Below are positions 26,992 through 34,217 of a stretch of 64,000 nucleotides of DNA, piece after piece (positions within the stretch are counted from its first letter, which is position 1; the number at the start of each line of letters is the position of its first letter). The notes under the pieces were generated by a model, which had not been told where the DNA came from, did no database searches, and was given only the letters and a program-made list of their open reading frames with translations. A program made the position numbers and the translations under genes. The DNA comes from Bacteroidota bacterium. Its GTDB lineage: Bacteria; Bacteroidota; Bacteroidia; Bacteroidales; P3. The stretch is from NCBI GenBank assembly GCA_017860275.1, contig JAFNAQ010000009.1:1-64000 (forward strand). Direction: 5' to 3'.

Positions 26992-27474
26992 ATGAGTAAT
27001 GAAAATGAAAACGCTTGTTGTCCTGAGTTTAATCCTCAGAAATGGGACGATAAAATCTTAGAATGGGATAATAAAAACTTTATCAAGTCTAGGGTTTGTA
27101 CATTCTTTTATATGCCAATGAATTTTGGTTCTGTTATGAGAAAGCTTGACAAATTGGTGAATTTCTCTTCCATTAACCAAGAAGAAATGGTTTGCCTTTC
27201 CGATCATACTTCGAAATGGAATATGGACCTTTATATCGCCATAGACAAAGAAGTTCAAGGCATTGAAAATGTAAAACTTTCTGGCAAACACTATTGCAAG
27301 GTTTATGAAGGAAAGTTCCAGGATACAGGAAAATGGTGTAAAGACTTCGAAGGAGTTACCAAGACAAAGGGTTTTAAGACAAGTAAGATGTATATGTGGT
27401 ACACCACTTGCCCTAAATGTGCAAAGAAATACGGTAAAAACTACGTACCAATTATAGCAAAAATCGAAGAATAA
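26992..27474 (+). CDS. Conserved small cytosolic protein of unknown function, cysteine-rich
   Basis: A 160-residue protein without signal peptide. It begins MSNENENACCPEFNPQKWDD, and ends with 'YTTCPKCAKKYGKNYV', so a Cys-Cys pair near the start and a CxxC near the end may bind a metal. I recall similar proteins in clostridia and other anaerobes with the same CCP-x-F-x-P-x-x-W start and TCPKCAKKYGKNYV end, often labelled only as a hydrolase or hypothetical; I cannot confirm any activity. The strong Shine-Dalgarno and this distribution would fit exchange with Firmicutes, which is inference. The protein is well formed and complete. Confidence 0.7.
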   Translation: MSNENENACCPEFNPQKWDDKILEWDNKNFIKSRVCTFFYMPMNFGSVMRKLDKLVNFSSINQEEMVCLSDHTSKWNMDLYIAIDKEVQGIENVKLSGKHYCKVYEGKFQDTGKWCKDFEGVTKTKGFKTSKMYMWYTTCPKCAKKYGKNYVPIIAKIEE

Positions 27475-27520
27475 TATTGTTGCGTAATATAGTTGCGTTA
27501 AAAATTTAAATCTTTACATT

Positions 27521-27997
27521 ATGAAAAAAGTATTTATATTAGCATTGGCTATTGCATCAGTAGGATTTGTTGCTTTTTGTGGAGAAAAAGATTCTAATCC
27601 TGAAAAGGTAATTTCTCAACAAAATCAAATTTCGAAGAGTTTATCCGATGAAGAATTATCTAACTTCTTTACTTCCAACTCTGAAATAACTGAATTTTAT
27701 GAAATGCTAACTGTGCATTTTCATCTTTTCCCAAATTCATACGTTATTTCCAGATTAGGAGAAAATCCTACTACTTGTGATTATGGCTTAGGAAGATTTG
27801 ATAGTGAATTGGGGAGAAAAATATCTCTAAAAATGAATAACAAGACTATTTCAACTTCTATACTATCTACAAAAGAAAAGAATGAGCTTATTAATTTTAA
27901 AAAGAATATCTTTGTAAAGGGTAGTTATATTATTGCTTCTTATGATGTGACAACAAAGACCTATAAGTTAAACCTTATTTCATCAGAAAACTTCTAA
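27521..27997 (+). CDS. Small exported protein of unknown function
   Basis: A 158-residue protein with an N-terminal signal (MKKVFILALAIASVGFVAFC). The Cys20 position suggests a lipoprotein, but the residue before it is Phe, which is unusual for a lipobox, so plain secretion is also possible. The body has no motif I know: a charged helical part ('SKSLSDEELSNFFTSNSEIT'), then 'DYGLGRFDSELGRKISLKM' and a strand-rich end. It is 46 bases after the previous gene on the same strand and followed by a strong palindrome. Confidence 0.6.
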   Translation: MKKVFILALAIASVGFVAFCGEKDSNPEKVISQQNQISKSLSDEELSNFFTSNSEITEFYEMLTVHFHLFPNSYVISRLGENPTTCDYGLGRFDSELGRKISLKMNNKTISTSILSTKEKNELINFKKNIFVKGSYIIASYDVTTKTYKLNLISSENF

Positions 27998-28026
27998 TAA
28001 TATAATTACCATCTGAAATTTCAAAT

Positions 28027-28048
28027 GAGACGGGGCATGCCCCGTCTC
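28027..28048. terminator. 22-base perfect palindrome between convergent genes
   Basis: GAGACGGGGCA followed directly by its complement, then TAC. It lies between the stops at 27997 and 28060 and can act as a terminator for both, though without a T-run. Its form (GAGACG, GC core with central GCATGC, CGTCTC TAC) resembles REP-like palindromes scattered in other bacteria. Confidence 0.6.
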
Positions 28049-28059
28049 TACATTACGGT

Positions 28060-29265
28060 CTATAATTTATCTAACGCTCTAAGAATTCTTGAACAAGATT
28101 CTCTAATCTCTTCTTCGGTTATCGTTAATGGTGGTTTGATTGATATGCAGTTTGAGTTAAAGAGATGAGTCCCACTTATTATCCCTTCTTCGAATAGATT
28201 AATTAATACTCTGCTCCAGTCTACTTCCTTATTATTTTCATCCTCCTTTAGCTCCATGCAGTTAAATAATCCAATACCCCTCACCTCTTTTATTCTTGGG
28301 TGAACAAGTAGAGTCTTATATAACTCTCCCTTTTCTTCTACTCCTTCCATTAGTTTATCTTCAACAATAGTCTTTAAGGTCTCAAGAGCTGCAACACAAG
28401 AAAGTGGATGACCTCCAAATGTTGTTGCATGACCTATTAATGGATGGTGATTGTTTAGACTATTCATTATCTCCTTACTTCCAACAAAGGCACCTATTGG
28501 CATTCCTCCTCCCATACCCTTAGCAATACAAAGAATATCTGGCACTATTCCATAGTTTTCAAATGCAAATAGCCTTCCACTTCTTCCAAAGCCTGTTTGA
28601 ATTTCATCCATAATCAAAAGAGCTCCAAACTCTGTGCATCTTTGTCGAAGTCTCTTTAAGAAGTCATTACTAGGAAGAATAACTCCTGCTCCTGCTTGAA
28701 TACTCTCTGCAACAACACATGCTGTCTTTGTTGTTATTTTCTCAAGGTCTTCTTCATTATTATATTCTATACTTCTACAATCTGGAATAAGAGGACGAAA
28801 CTTTTCGGTAAACTCCTCTGCGCTAAGCATAGATACGGCTCCAAGAGTAGAACCATGATATGAGTTCTTAAAAGATATCACCTCTGTTCTCTTTGTGAAT
28901 ATCTTTGCAGTCTTAAGCGCTCCCTCAATTGCCTCAGAACCAGAGTTCACATAGAAGATTTGGTCAAAACCCTTTGGGAGATTAGCCATAAGATATTTTG
29001 CATATTCTAATTGAGGACTTTGAACAAACTCTCCATAGACCATCACATGCATATACTTATCCATCTGTGCCTTTACTGCATCTATTACTCTTGGATTCCT
29101 ATGCCCAATATTCCCTACGCAAATTCCAGAAAGCATATCTATATACTCCTTCCCTTCTGTATCCCAAACATAGATTCCTTCAGCCTTTTGCACGTCAATC
29201 ATTATTGGGTCTATCTCTCCAACTTGAGCAACGTATTGTCTAAATTCTTTTAGTTCTGTCTTCAT
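28060..29265 (-). CDS. Class III PLP-dependent aminotransferase
   Basis: A 401-residue aminotransferase of the acetylornithine/ornithine type. Visible: 'GIYVWDTEGKEYIDMLSGI', the PLP-phosphate loop 'NSGSEAIEGALKTAKIFT', 'SFKNSYHGSTLGAVSM', 'LLIMDEIQTGFGRSG' with the PLP ring Asp, and CIAKGMGGGMP with the Schiff-base Lys, then 'GHATTFGGHPLSC'. The closest functions are acetylornithine or succinyl-ornithine aminotransferase, or a lysine/ornithine aminotransferase; no arginine genes are nearby to decide. It is a single gene with its own promoter. Confidence 0.92.
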   Translation of the reverse strand: MKTELKEFRQYVAQVGEIDPIMIDVQKAEGIYVWDTEGKEYIDMLSGICVGNIGHRNPRVIDAVKAQMDKYMHVMVYGEFVQSPQLEYAKYLMANLPKGFDQIFYVNSGSEAIEGALKTAKIFTKRTEVISFKNSYHGSTLGAVSMLSAEEFTEKFRPLIPDCRSIEYNNEEDLEKITTKTACVVAESIQAGAGVILPSNDFLKRLRQRCTEFGALLIMDEIQTGFGRSGRLFAFENYGIVPDILCIAKGMGGGMPIGAFVGSKEIMNSLNNHHPLIGHATTFGGHPLSCVAALETLKTIVEDKLMEGVEEKGELYKTLLVHPRIKEVRGIGLFNCMELKEDENNKEVDWSRVLINLFEEGIISGTHLFNSNCISIKPPLTITEEEIRESCSRILRALDKL

Positions 29266-29281
29266 ATAAAATAATTTGCTG

Positions 29282-29289
29282 CAAAAATA
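29282..29289 (-). promoter_or_regulatory. Promoter -7 box of the aminotransferase gene
   Basis: TATTTTTG on the minus strand, 16 bases before the ATG at 29265. Confidence 0.55.
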
Positions 29290-29332
29290 GTTATTATGTA
29301 GCTATTAAAAAGTTTATTTGCTTACAAATTTG

Positions 29333-29340
29333 TAAATTTG
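29333..29340 (+). promoter_or_regulatory. Promoter -7 box of the TlpA-like operon
   Basis: TAAATTTG, 34 bases before the ATG at 29375. It would drive the two TlpA-like genes and the phosphohexomutase gene. Confidence 0.55.
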
Positions 29341-29374
29341 CTGTTTAATTCGGCAATCAAAACTAAATAGAAAT

Positions 29375-30814
29375 ATGAAATCGAACAGAGGAGTTTTATT
29401 ACTTTCGGCCTTTTTTATTACCCTTTCGTTACTTTCCTGCATTGAGTTAAGGGCTCAATATAGAATAAGCATTGAAATAAAAAACAATAATGATTCAATG
29501 ATTATTATTGGTAACTACTATCTAAAAGGTACTTACGCCTTAGATACTGCGTATCTTAAGAAGGGTAAATTTGTATTTGAAAAGAAAAATAAGACCTTTG
29601 ACCCTGGTATTTATTTTTTCGCTAATTCAAAAGGGAAATACTGCGAGTTTATGATTGACAAGCAACAGAAGTTTTCTTTTATTACTGATGAAAAAGATTG
29701 GGCTTCGAATATGAAGGTTATTGACTCAAAGACCAATGAGCTTTACTTTAAATATATGGAAGATAATGCTCAATTCACTAATAAAGCAAATGCTATTCAA
29801 GGCAAGAAAGCTGAACTAGGTGACCAAGAATATAATAAAAGAATGAAAGAGATTCGTTTACAAAGCGATACACTTAAGGAAAACTTCATTAAAAATAATC
29901 CTGACCACCTTCTTTCTAAGGTTCTTCAAGCAACAAAAGATATTATCTTGCCTACACCTAAGAATGTATATAATATTGATGGCTCCTTAGATTCTAATTC
30001 TATGAAGTTAGAAACCTATAACTATTATCTTAGTCACTATTTCGACAATATGGATTTAAAATGTGATGGACTATTACGCACACCTGCATCTGTTTTTTAT
30101 ACATATTATAATAACTATTGGGATGAGGCAATGAAATTTCAAACAAGAGATAGTATATTTAGTTATGCATGCTATTGGATTGAGAAGTCAAGGGGTTCAA
30201 AACTTATGTTTAAATTCTTAGTCCATGATATAACAGAACGTTACCTAAAGAGCAAGGTCTTGGGATATGATGAGGTATATATTAAGATGATAAAGAAATA
30301 CTATGCCTCTGGAGACGCAACTTGGATGAGCCCTACTGATTTAGACAGAGAGGTTGCCAGAGCAAATAAATGGGAGAATTTAATGATTGGAAAAACTCTC
30401 CCTGACCTATACTGCCCTGACACTAATAATGTAATTCATAATATTTACGGATTAAATACAAAGTATAAGTTATTGATATTTTGGTCTTACGATTGTGGAC
30501 ATTGTGCCACTGAGCTACCTAAATTCTTTGAGTTCTACAAGAAATATAAAGATGTTTACAATTTAGAGGTTATGGCTTTTAATTCTGGTAACGACTTAAA
30601 TGAATGGAAGTCTTCATTTATTAAGAAAGGTCTAACTTGGTTAAATGTAAATGGTTTGGTTTCAAATTATGACTGGCATGATTATTTAGATATAGAGACT
30701 ACTCCTTTTGTATTACTTTTGGATAAGGACAATAAGATTATTGCAAAGAAAATCAATGGTGACAATATTGAAAACTTTATAAAATACTATGATGAAGGAA
30801 AGCTTAAATTCTAA
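29375..30814 (+). CDS. TlpA-like thiol-disulfide lipoprotein, DUF4369-like head (copy 1)
   Basis: A 479-residue exported protein. The signal carries a lipobox LSLLSC (Cys22), so it is probably a lipoprotein. Residues about 30-110 look like a DUF4369-type beta domain ('YRISIEIKNNNDSMIIIGNY', 'DTAYLKKGKFVFEKK'), followed by a DUF5106-like helical middle ('DSLKENFIKNNPDHLLSKVL' region), then a thioredoxin-fold domain with 'KLLIFWSYDCGHCATELPKF', active site CGHC near residue 374, and the cis-Pro segment 'IETTPFVLLLDKDN'. Such proteins keep periplasmic thiols in redox balance or shape cytochromes. It overlaps the next, paralogous gene by 26 bases. Partner and substrate unknown. Confidence 0.85.
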   Translation: MKSNRGVLLLSAFFITLSLLSCIELRAQYRISIEIKNNNDSMIIIGNYYLKGTYALDTAYLKKGKFVFEKKNKTFDPGIYFFANSKGKYCEFMIDKQQKFSFITDEKDWASNMKVIDSKTNELYFKYMEDNAQFTNKANAIQGKKAELGDQEYNKRMKEIRLQSDTLKENFIKNNPDHLLSKVLQATKDIILPTPKNVYNIDGSLDSNSMKLETYNYYLSHYFDNMDLKCDGLLRTPASVFYTYYNNYWDEAMKFQTRDSIFSYACYWIEKSRGSKLMFKFLVHDITERYLKSKVLGYDEVYIKMIKKYYASGDATWMSPTDLDREVARANKWENLMIGKTLPDLYCPDTNNVIHNIYGLNTKYKLLIFWSYDCGHCATELPKFFEFYKKYKDVYNLEVMAFNSGNDLNEWKSSFIKKGLTWLNVNGLVSNYDWHDYLDIETTPFVLLLDKDNKIIAKKINGDNIENFIKYYDEGKLKF

Positions 30815-32219
30815 ATTTATTCTCGTTAGTCTTGCCCTAATACTCTTCTCTTTATTATCATACTCTCAAAACGATTATAATATCAAGTTCAAAATACATG
30901 ATATTGAGGATAGTATTGTTTATGTCAAAACAGTTTATGGTAAGGAAACAATTATCCTTGACACTTTAGAGCTAAACAAAGATGGGTTCTTTTATTTCGA
31001 CAAGAAAGGTCTTCATCAAGGTCTTGCAGTTGTTTGTCTTAAACATCAAGATTTATTTACCTTTCTATTAGATAAGAATAAGAATTTCGAGATAGAGATT
31101 TCTGCCTCAGGAGAAAACACAGTTAAGGGATGCGATCAAAACGATCTTTATTTGGAATATCAGAAAGAAAACTCATCGTTTCGTCTTCTTGAAAATCAAA
31201 TTAAACAAGAACTAAAAACAAACAAACAGGCAAATAAAGATAGCCTGATTGCTGTATATAATACTCAAAGAAATCATTTTGCTGTTTTTCAACAAAACTT
31301 CTACTCAACATATCCTAACCACATGATGAGTATTATTGTCAAAGCTCTTGAAGACCCAAAAATGCCCTCTAAGTTTTATATAGGAAAGGACTTTGATACA
31401 ACAAAGACTGCTGAATTTGCCTATTATTTCCGTAAGCATTACTGGGAAAATTTCCGCTTCGATGATAATAGAATTTTAGCTACTCCTTATTTCTTTACTA
31501 AGCTAAAAAAATATATTGACGAAATAACTATTCAAGACCCCGACTCAATGATTGGTTCTTTAAAGGATTTTGTTGTTCTTGCAAATAGTAAGTCTGGACA
31601 AGAGTATTCGAAATATGCTATGGATTATTATCTGAAAGTTTATAGCAAGATGCCTTTCTCTACTCATGAGAAATGTTTTGTAAATATTGTAGATAATATA
31701 ATTAGTGAGCAAAATACTCCATGGCTTCTTCCTTCCGAGATTCAAGAGCTAAGAATACAAGCCGATAAGGTAAGGACTATATTACCTGGTAATCAAATAA
31801 AAAATATTACTGAGAAAACCTTAGACAAAAAGTCTTTATCCTTATACGATATAAAGAATAAGTATACTATTCTTTATTTTTGGAGTGCTGGCTGCGAGTC
31901 TTGCAAGAAAGAACTTGAGCTTTTGGAAAAATTCTACAATGAGTATAAACTTATCTATGATGTCGAAATATTTAGCGTCGATTTAGATTTAAATATCAAA
32001 GAATCTATTAACTTTGCAAAGACTCATCCTTTCAATTGGATTGTTACAAAAACAACAGCCGAAGATATTATGGAGAAATATGGCTTAGATGTTGCTCTTA
32101 CTCCTGACCTTTATGTTTTGGATAGCAATAAGAAAATTCTTCATCATGCTGCTCAATATCAATCGGTGATTAACTTTATCAAACGCAACGAGATTATCAA
32201 TAAGAGTAAAAATAACTAA
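30789..32219 (+). CDS. TlpA-like thiol-disulfide protein, DUF4369-like head (copy 2)
   Basis: A 476-residue paralogue of the preceding gene with the same three-part plan. Two adjacent ATGs (30789, 30792) precede a signal peptide (about residues 8-26, ending LLSYS-Q), here without a lipobox cysteine. The head ('YNIKFKIHDIEDSIVYVKTV') and helical middle match copy 1. The thioredoxin domain has 'ILYFWSAGCESCKKELELL', active site CESC at 369-372, a different dipeptide that should shift redox potential relative to CGHC, and a cis-Pro near 'VALTPDLYVLDSN'. Start overlaps copy 1 by 26 bases, suggesting coupled translation; glmM-type gene follows after 15 bases. Confidence 0.85.
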   Translation: MMKESLNSKFILVSLALILFSLLSYSQNDYNIKFKIHDIEDSIVYVKTVYGKETIILDTLELNKDGFFYFDKKGLHQGLAVVCLKHQDLFTFLLDKNKNFEIEISASGENTVKGCDQNDLYLEYQKENSSFRLLENQIKQELKTNKQANKDSLIAVYNTQRNHFAVFQQNFYSTYPNHMMSIIVKALEDPKMPSKFYIGKDFDTTKTAEFAYYFRKHYWENFRFDDNRILATPYFFTKLKKYIDEITIQDPDSMIGSLKDFVVLANSKSGQEYSKYAMDYYLKVYSKMPFSTHEKCFVNIVDNIISEQNTPWLLPSEIQELRIQADKVRTILPGNQIKNITEKTLDKKSLSLYDIKNKYTILYFWSAGCESCKKELELLEKFYNEYKLIYDVEIFSVDLDLNIKESINFAKTHPFNWIVTKTTAEDIMEKYGLDVALTPDLYVLDSNKKILHHAAQYQSVINFIKRNEIINKSKNN

Positions 32220-32234
32220 TATATAACAAATAAT

Positions 32235-33635
32235 ATGTCTTTAATAAAATCTATATCAGGCTTTAGAGGAACAATTGGTGGAAAAGAAGGAGATAATCTA
32301 ACTCCTATTGATGTGGTGAAGTTTACCTCTGCTTTTTCTCAATTTATAAAAGAATCTTCTAAAAAAGAAAAACTAAAAATTGTAGTTGGACGTGACGCAA
32401 GAATATCTGGAGAGATGGTTTCTAACCTTGTTGTTGGAACTCTAATGGGTATGGGTGTTGATGTAATTGACACTGGTCTTTCTACTACTCCTACTGTTGA
32501 GGTTGCCGTAACGGAACTTAAGGCTGATGGAGGTATTATCCTTACAGCCTCTCATAATCCTGCGCAATGGAATGCTCTAAAACTTTTAAATGGTAAGGGA
32601 GAGTTTATAAATGCAGAAGAAGGCAAAAGAGTGTTAGAGCTTGCTGCAAATCCTGTATTTAATTTCTCAGAGGTTATGAAGCTAGGTAAATGCATAAAAG
32701 ATGACACTACAATAGACTTGCATATTCAAAAGGTTCTTGATATTCCTCTTGTTGACACTCAGGCTATAAAGAATGCTAATTTCAAGGTTGCCTTTGATGC
32801 TGTAAACTCAACTGGTGGTATAGTTCTTCCAAAACTTCTTAAGGCTTTGGGGGTAAATGAAATTGTTGAGCTTTATGCTGAGCCTACTGGAGTCTTTGCT
32901 CATAATCCTGAACCTCTTCCTGAAAATATTACTGAGATTTGTAATGTTGTTGTTAAGAATAAATGCGATGTTGGTTTTATTGTTGACCCTGATGTTGACC
33001 GTCTTGCACTTGTTTGCGAAAATGGCGATCCTTTTGGAGAAGAATATACTCTTGTGGCTGTAGCCGATTACATCCTTTCTCAAACTCCAGGTAATACCGT
33101 TTCAAATATGTCTTCTACTCGCGCTCTAAGAGATATTACAGAAAAGTATAATCAAAAATATAATGCCTCTGCTGTTGGAGAGGTGAATGTTGTTGAGATG
33201 ATGAAGGCAACAAATGCTATAATTGGTGGAGAAGGTAATGGAGGAATTATTTATCCTGAGCTTCATTATGGTCGTGATGCCCTTGTTGGAATTGCATTAT
33301 TCTTAACCCTACTTGCTAAAAAGAAGATGACTTGTTCAGAACTTAGATATTCATATCCTGAATATATTATCTCGAAGAATAAAATGGAGCTTACTCCCGA
33401 TATTAATGTAGATAAAATACTTGAGCGTATGGCAGAAAAATACTCAAGCTATGATGTATCAACAATCGACGGAGTTAAGATAAACTTCGACAAGGAATGG
33501 GTACACCTAAGAAAGAGCAACACAGAACCAATTATCCGTATTTACTCCGAAAGCGATAATATCACCAAGGCAGATCATCTAGCTAATACAATAATTGCAG
33601 ATATTACAGCCTTTATCCGTCAGGATATGAAATAA
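32235..33635 (+). CDS. glmM: Phosphoglucosamine mutase / phosphohexomutase
   Basis: A 466-residue alpha-D-phosphohexomutase. The phosphoserine loop is 'GGIILTASHNPAQWNALK' (Ser near residue 104), the metal loop is 'GFIVDPDVDRLALV', the sugar-specificity loop is 'GGEGNGGIIYPELHYGRDA', and the phosphate loop 'RKSNTEPIIRIYSES'. The GEGNGG form and length fit the GlmM-like mutases of Bacteroidetes that make glucosamine-1-phosphate for UDP-GlcNAc, but phosphoglucomutase or phosphomannomutase activity cannot be excluded. It ends an operon with the two TlpA-like genes and is followed by a strong terminator. Confidence 0.9.
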   Translation: MSLIKSISGFRGTIGGKEGDNLTPIDVVKFTSAFSQFIKESSKKEKLKIVVGRDARISGEMVSNLVVGTLMGMGVDVIDTGLSTTPTVEVAVTELKADGGIILTASHNPAQWNALKLLNGKGEFINAEEGKRVLELAANPVFNFSEVMKLGKCIKDDTTIDLHIQKVLDIPLVDTQAIKNANFKVAFDAVNSTGGIVLPKLLKALGVNEIVELYAEPTGVFAHNPEPLPENITEICNVVVKNKCDVGFIVDPDVDRLALVCENGDPFGEEYTLVAVADYILSQTPGNTVSNMSSTRALRDITEKYNQKYNASAVGEVNVVEMMKATNAIIGGEGNGGIIYPELHYGRDALVGIALFLTLLAKKKMTCSELRYSYPEYIISKNKMELTPDINVDKILERMAEKYSSYDVSTIDGVKINFDKEWVHLRKSNTEPIIRIYSESDNITKADHLANTIIADITAFIRQDMK

Positions 33636-33663
33636 AACAAAGTATAATATAATATACTCTGAG

Positions 33664-33690
33664 AGACGTGATTAATCACGTCTTTTTTTA
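33664..33690 (+). terminator. Rho-independent terminator after the glmM-type gene
   Basis: AGACGTGATT followed directly by AATCACGTCT (20-base perfect palindrome, 33664-33683) and a run of T. It lies 28 bases after the stop at 33635. Confidence 0.85.
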
Positions 33691-33765
33691 TTTGCAACCA
33701 CAACTATTAATTTTAAGAAATAGAAATAAGGGTTTACCCCGAAAAAACCTTGTTTTCTTGCCTTG

Positions 33766-33811
33766 GAATCAAATTCTACAAAAATAGAATTTGATTCTAT
33801 TTTTGTAGAAT
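33766..33811. repeat. Intergenic hairpin mosaic 2: two competing perfect hairpins
   Basis: Hairpin A pairs GAATCAAATTCTA (33766-33778) with 33785-33797, 13 perfect pairs, loop CAAAAA. Hairpin B pairs 33773-33790 with 33794-33811, 18 perfect pairs, loop TTG. The two share bases and cannot form together. Located between the glmM terminator and the convergent murL-murD gene. Confidence 0.85.
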
Positions 33812-34137
33812 AAGGTTCTATCTTAATATAATCGCTATATCTCTGAAAATAAACGCCATTTCCACAAAATCATATCAGACAAAAAGACAAAAAGACTTCG
33901 TTTCTAAAGAAAGATACGCCGATTTTTTTCTAAAAATCCAAATTTCCACACAAACACTCAAAATTCCAGATATTTTATCTGAAATTTCCAGAATTAATTA
34001 CTAATAATTAACAAACCTTTCTTTAAACTCCAATTACTCCCTTCGAATACTCAAACCACAAAGCCCAATCTCATTAAAAGTAATTAATACCAAAACCTGC
34101 ATAATGTTAACAAAACACCCTAAAAGTACGATTTTTG
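33812..34137. other. Intergenic sequence with repeated AAATTTCCA-type words
   Basis: No gene is seen. It holds AAACGCCATTTCCA (33851-33864), a word also present at 50969-50982, a tandem CAAAAAGA pair near 33883, and AAATTTCCA, AAATTCCAGA and AAATTTCCAGA (33950-33992) around a CAGATA/TATCTG hairpin (33967-33981). It looks like decayed hairpin mosaic. Confidence 0.5.
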
Positions 34138-34183
34138 TTAAAAAACAAAAAGAGACTATCTAAACAATTAATAGATAGTCTCT
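34138..34183 (-). terminator. Terminator of the murL-murD gene
   Basis: AGAGACTATCTA (34151-34162) pairs with TAGATAGTCTCT (34172-34183). On the minus strand the hairpin is followed by TTTTTGTTTTTT. It lies 35 bases after the stop at 34218. Confidence 0.85.
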
Positions 34184-34217
34184 AATACACCAAAAAAATG
34201 ATTATTTATCTTATGTT

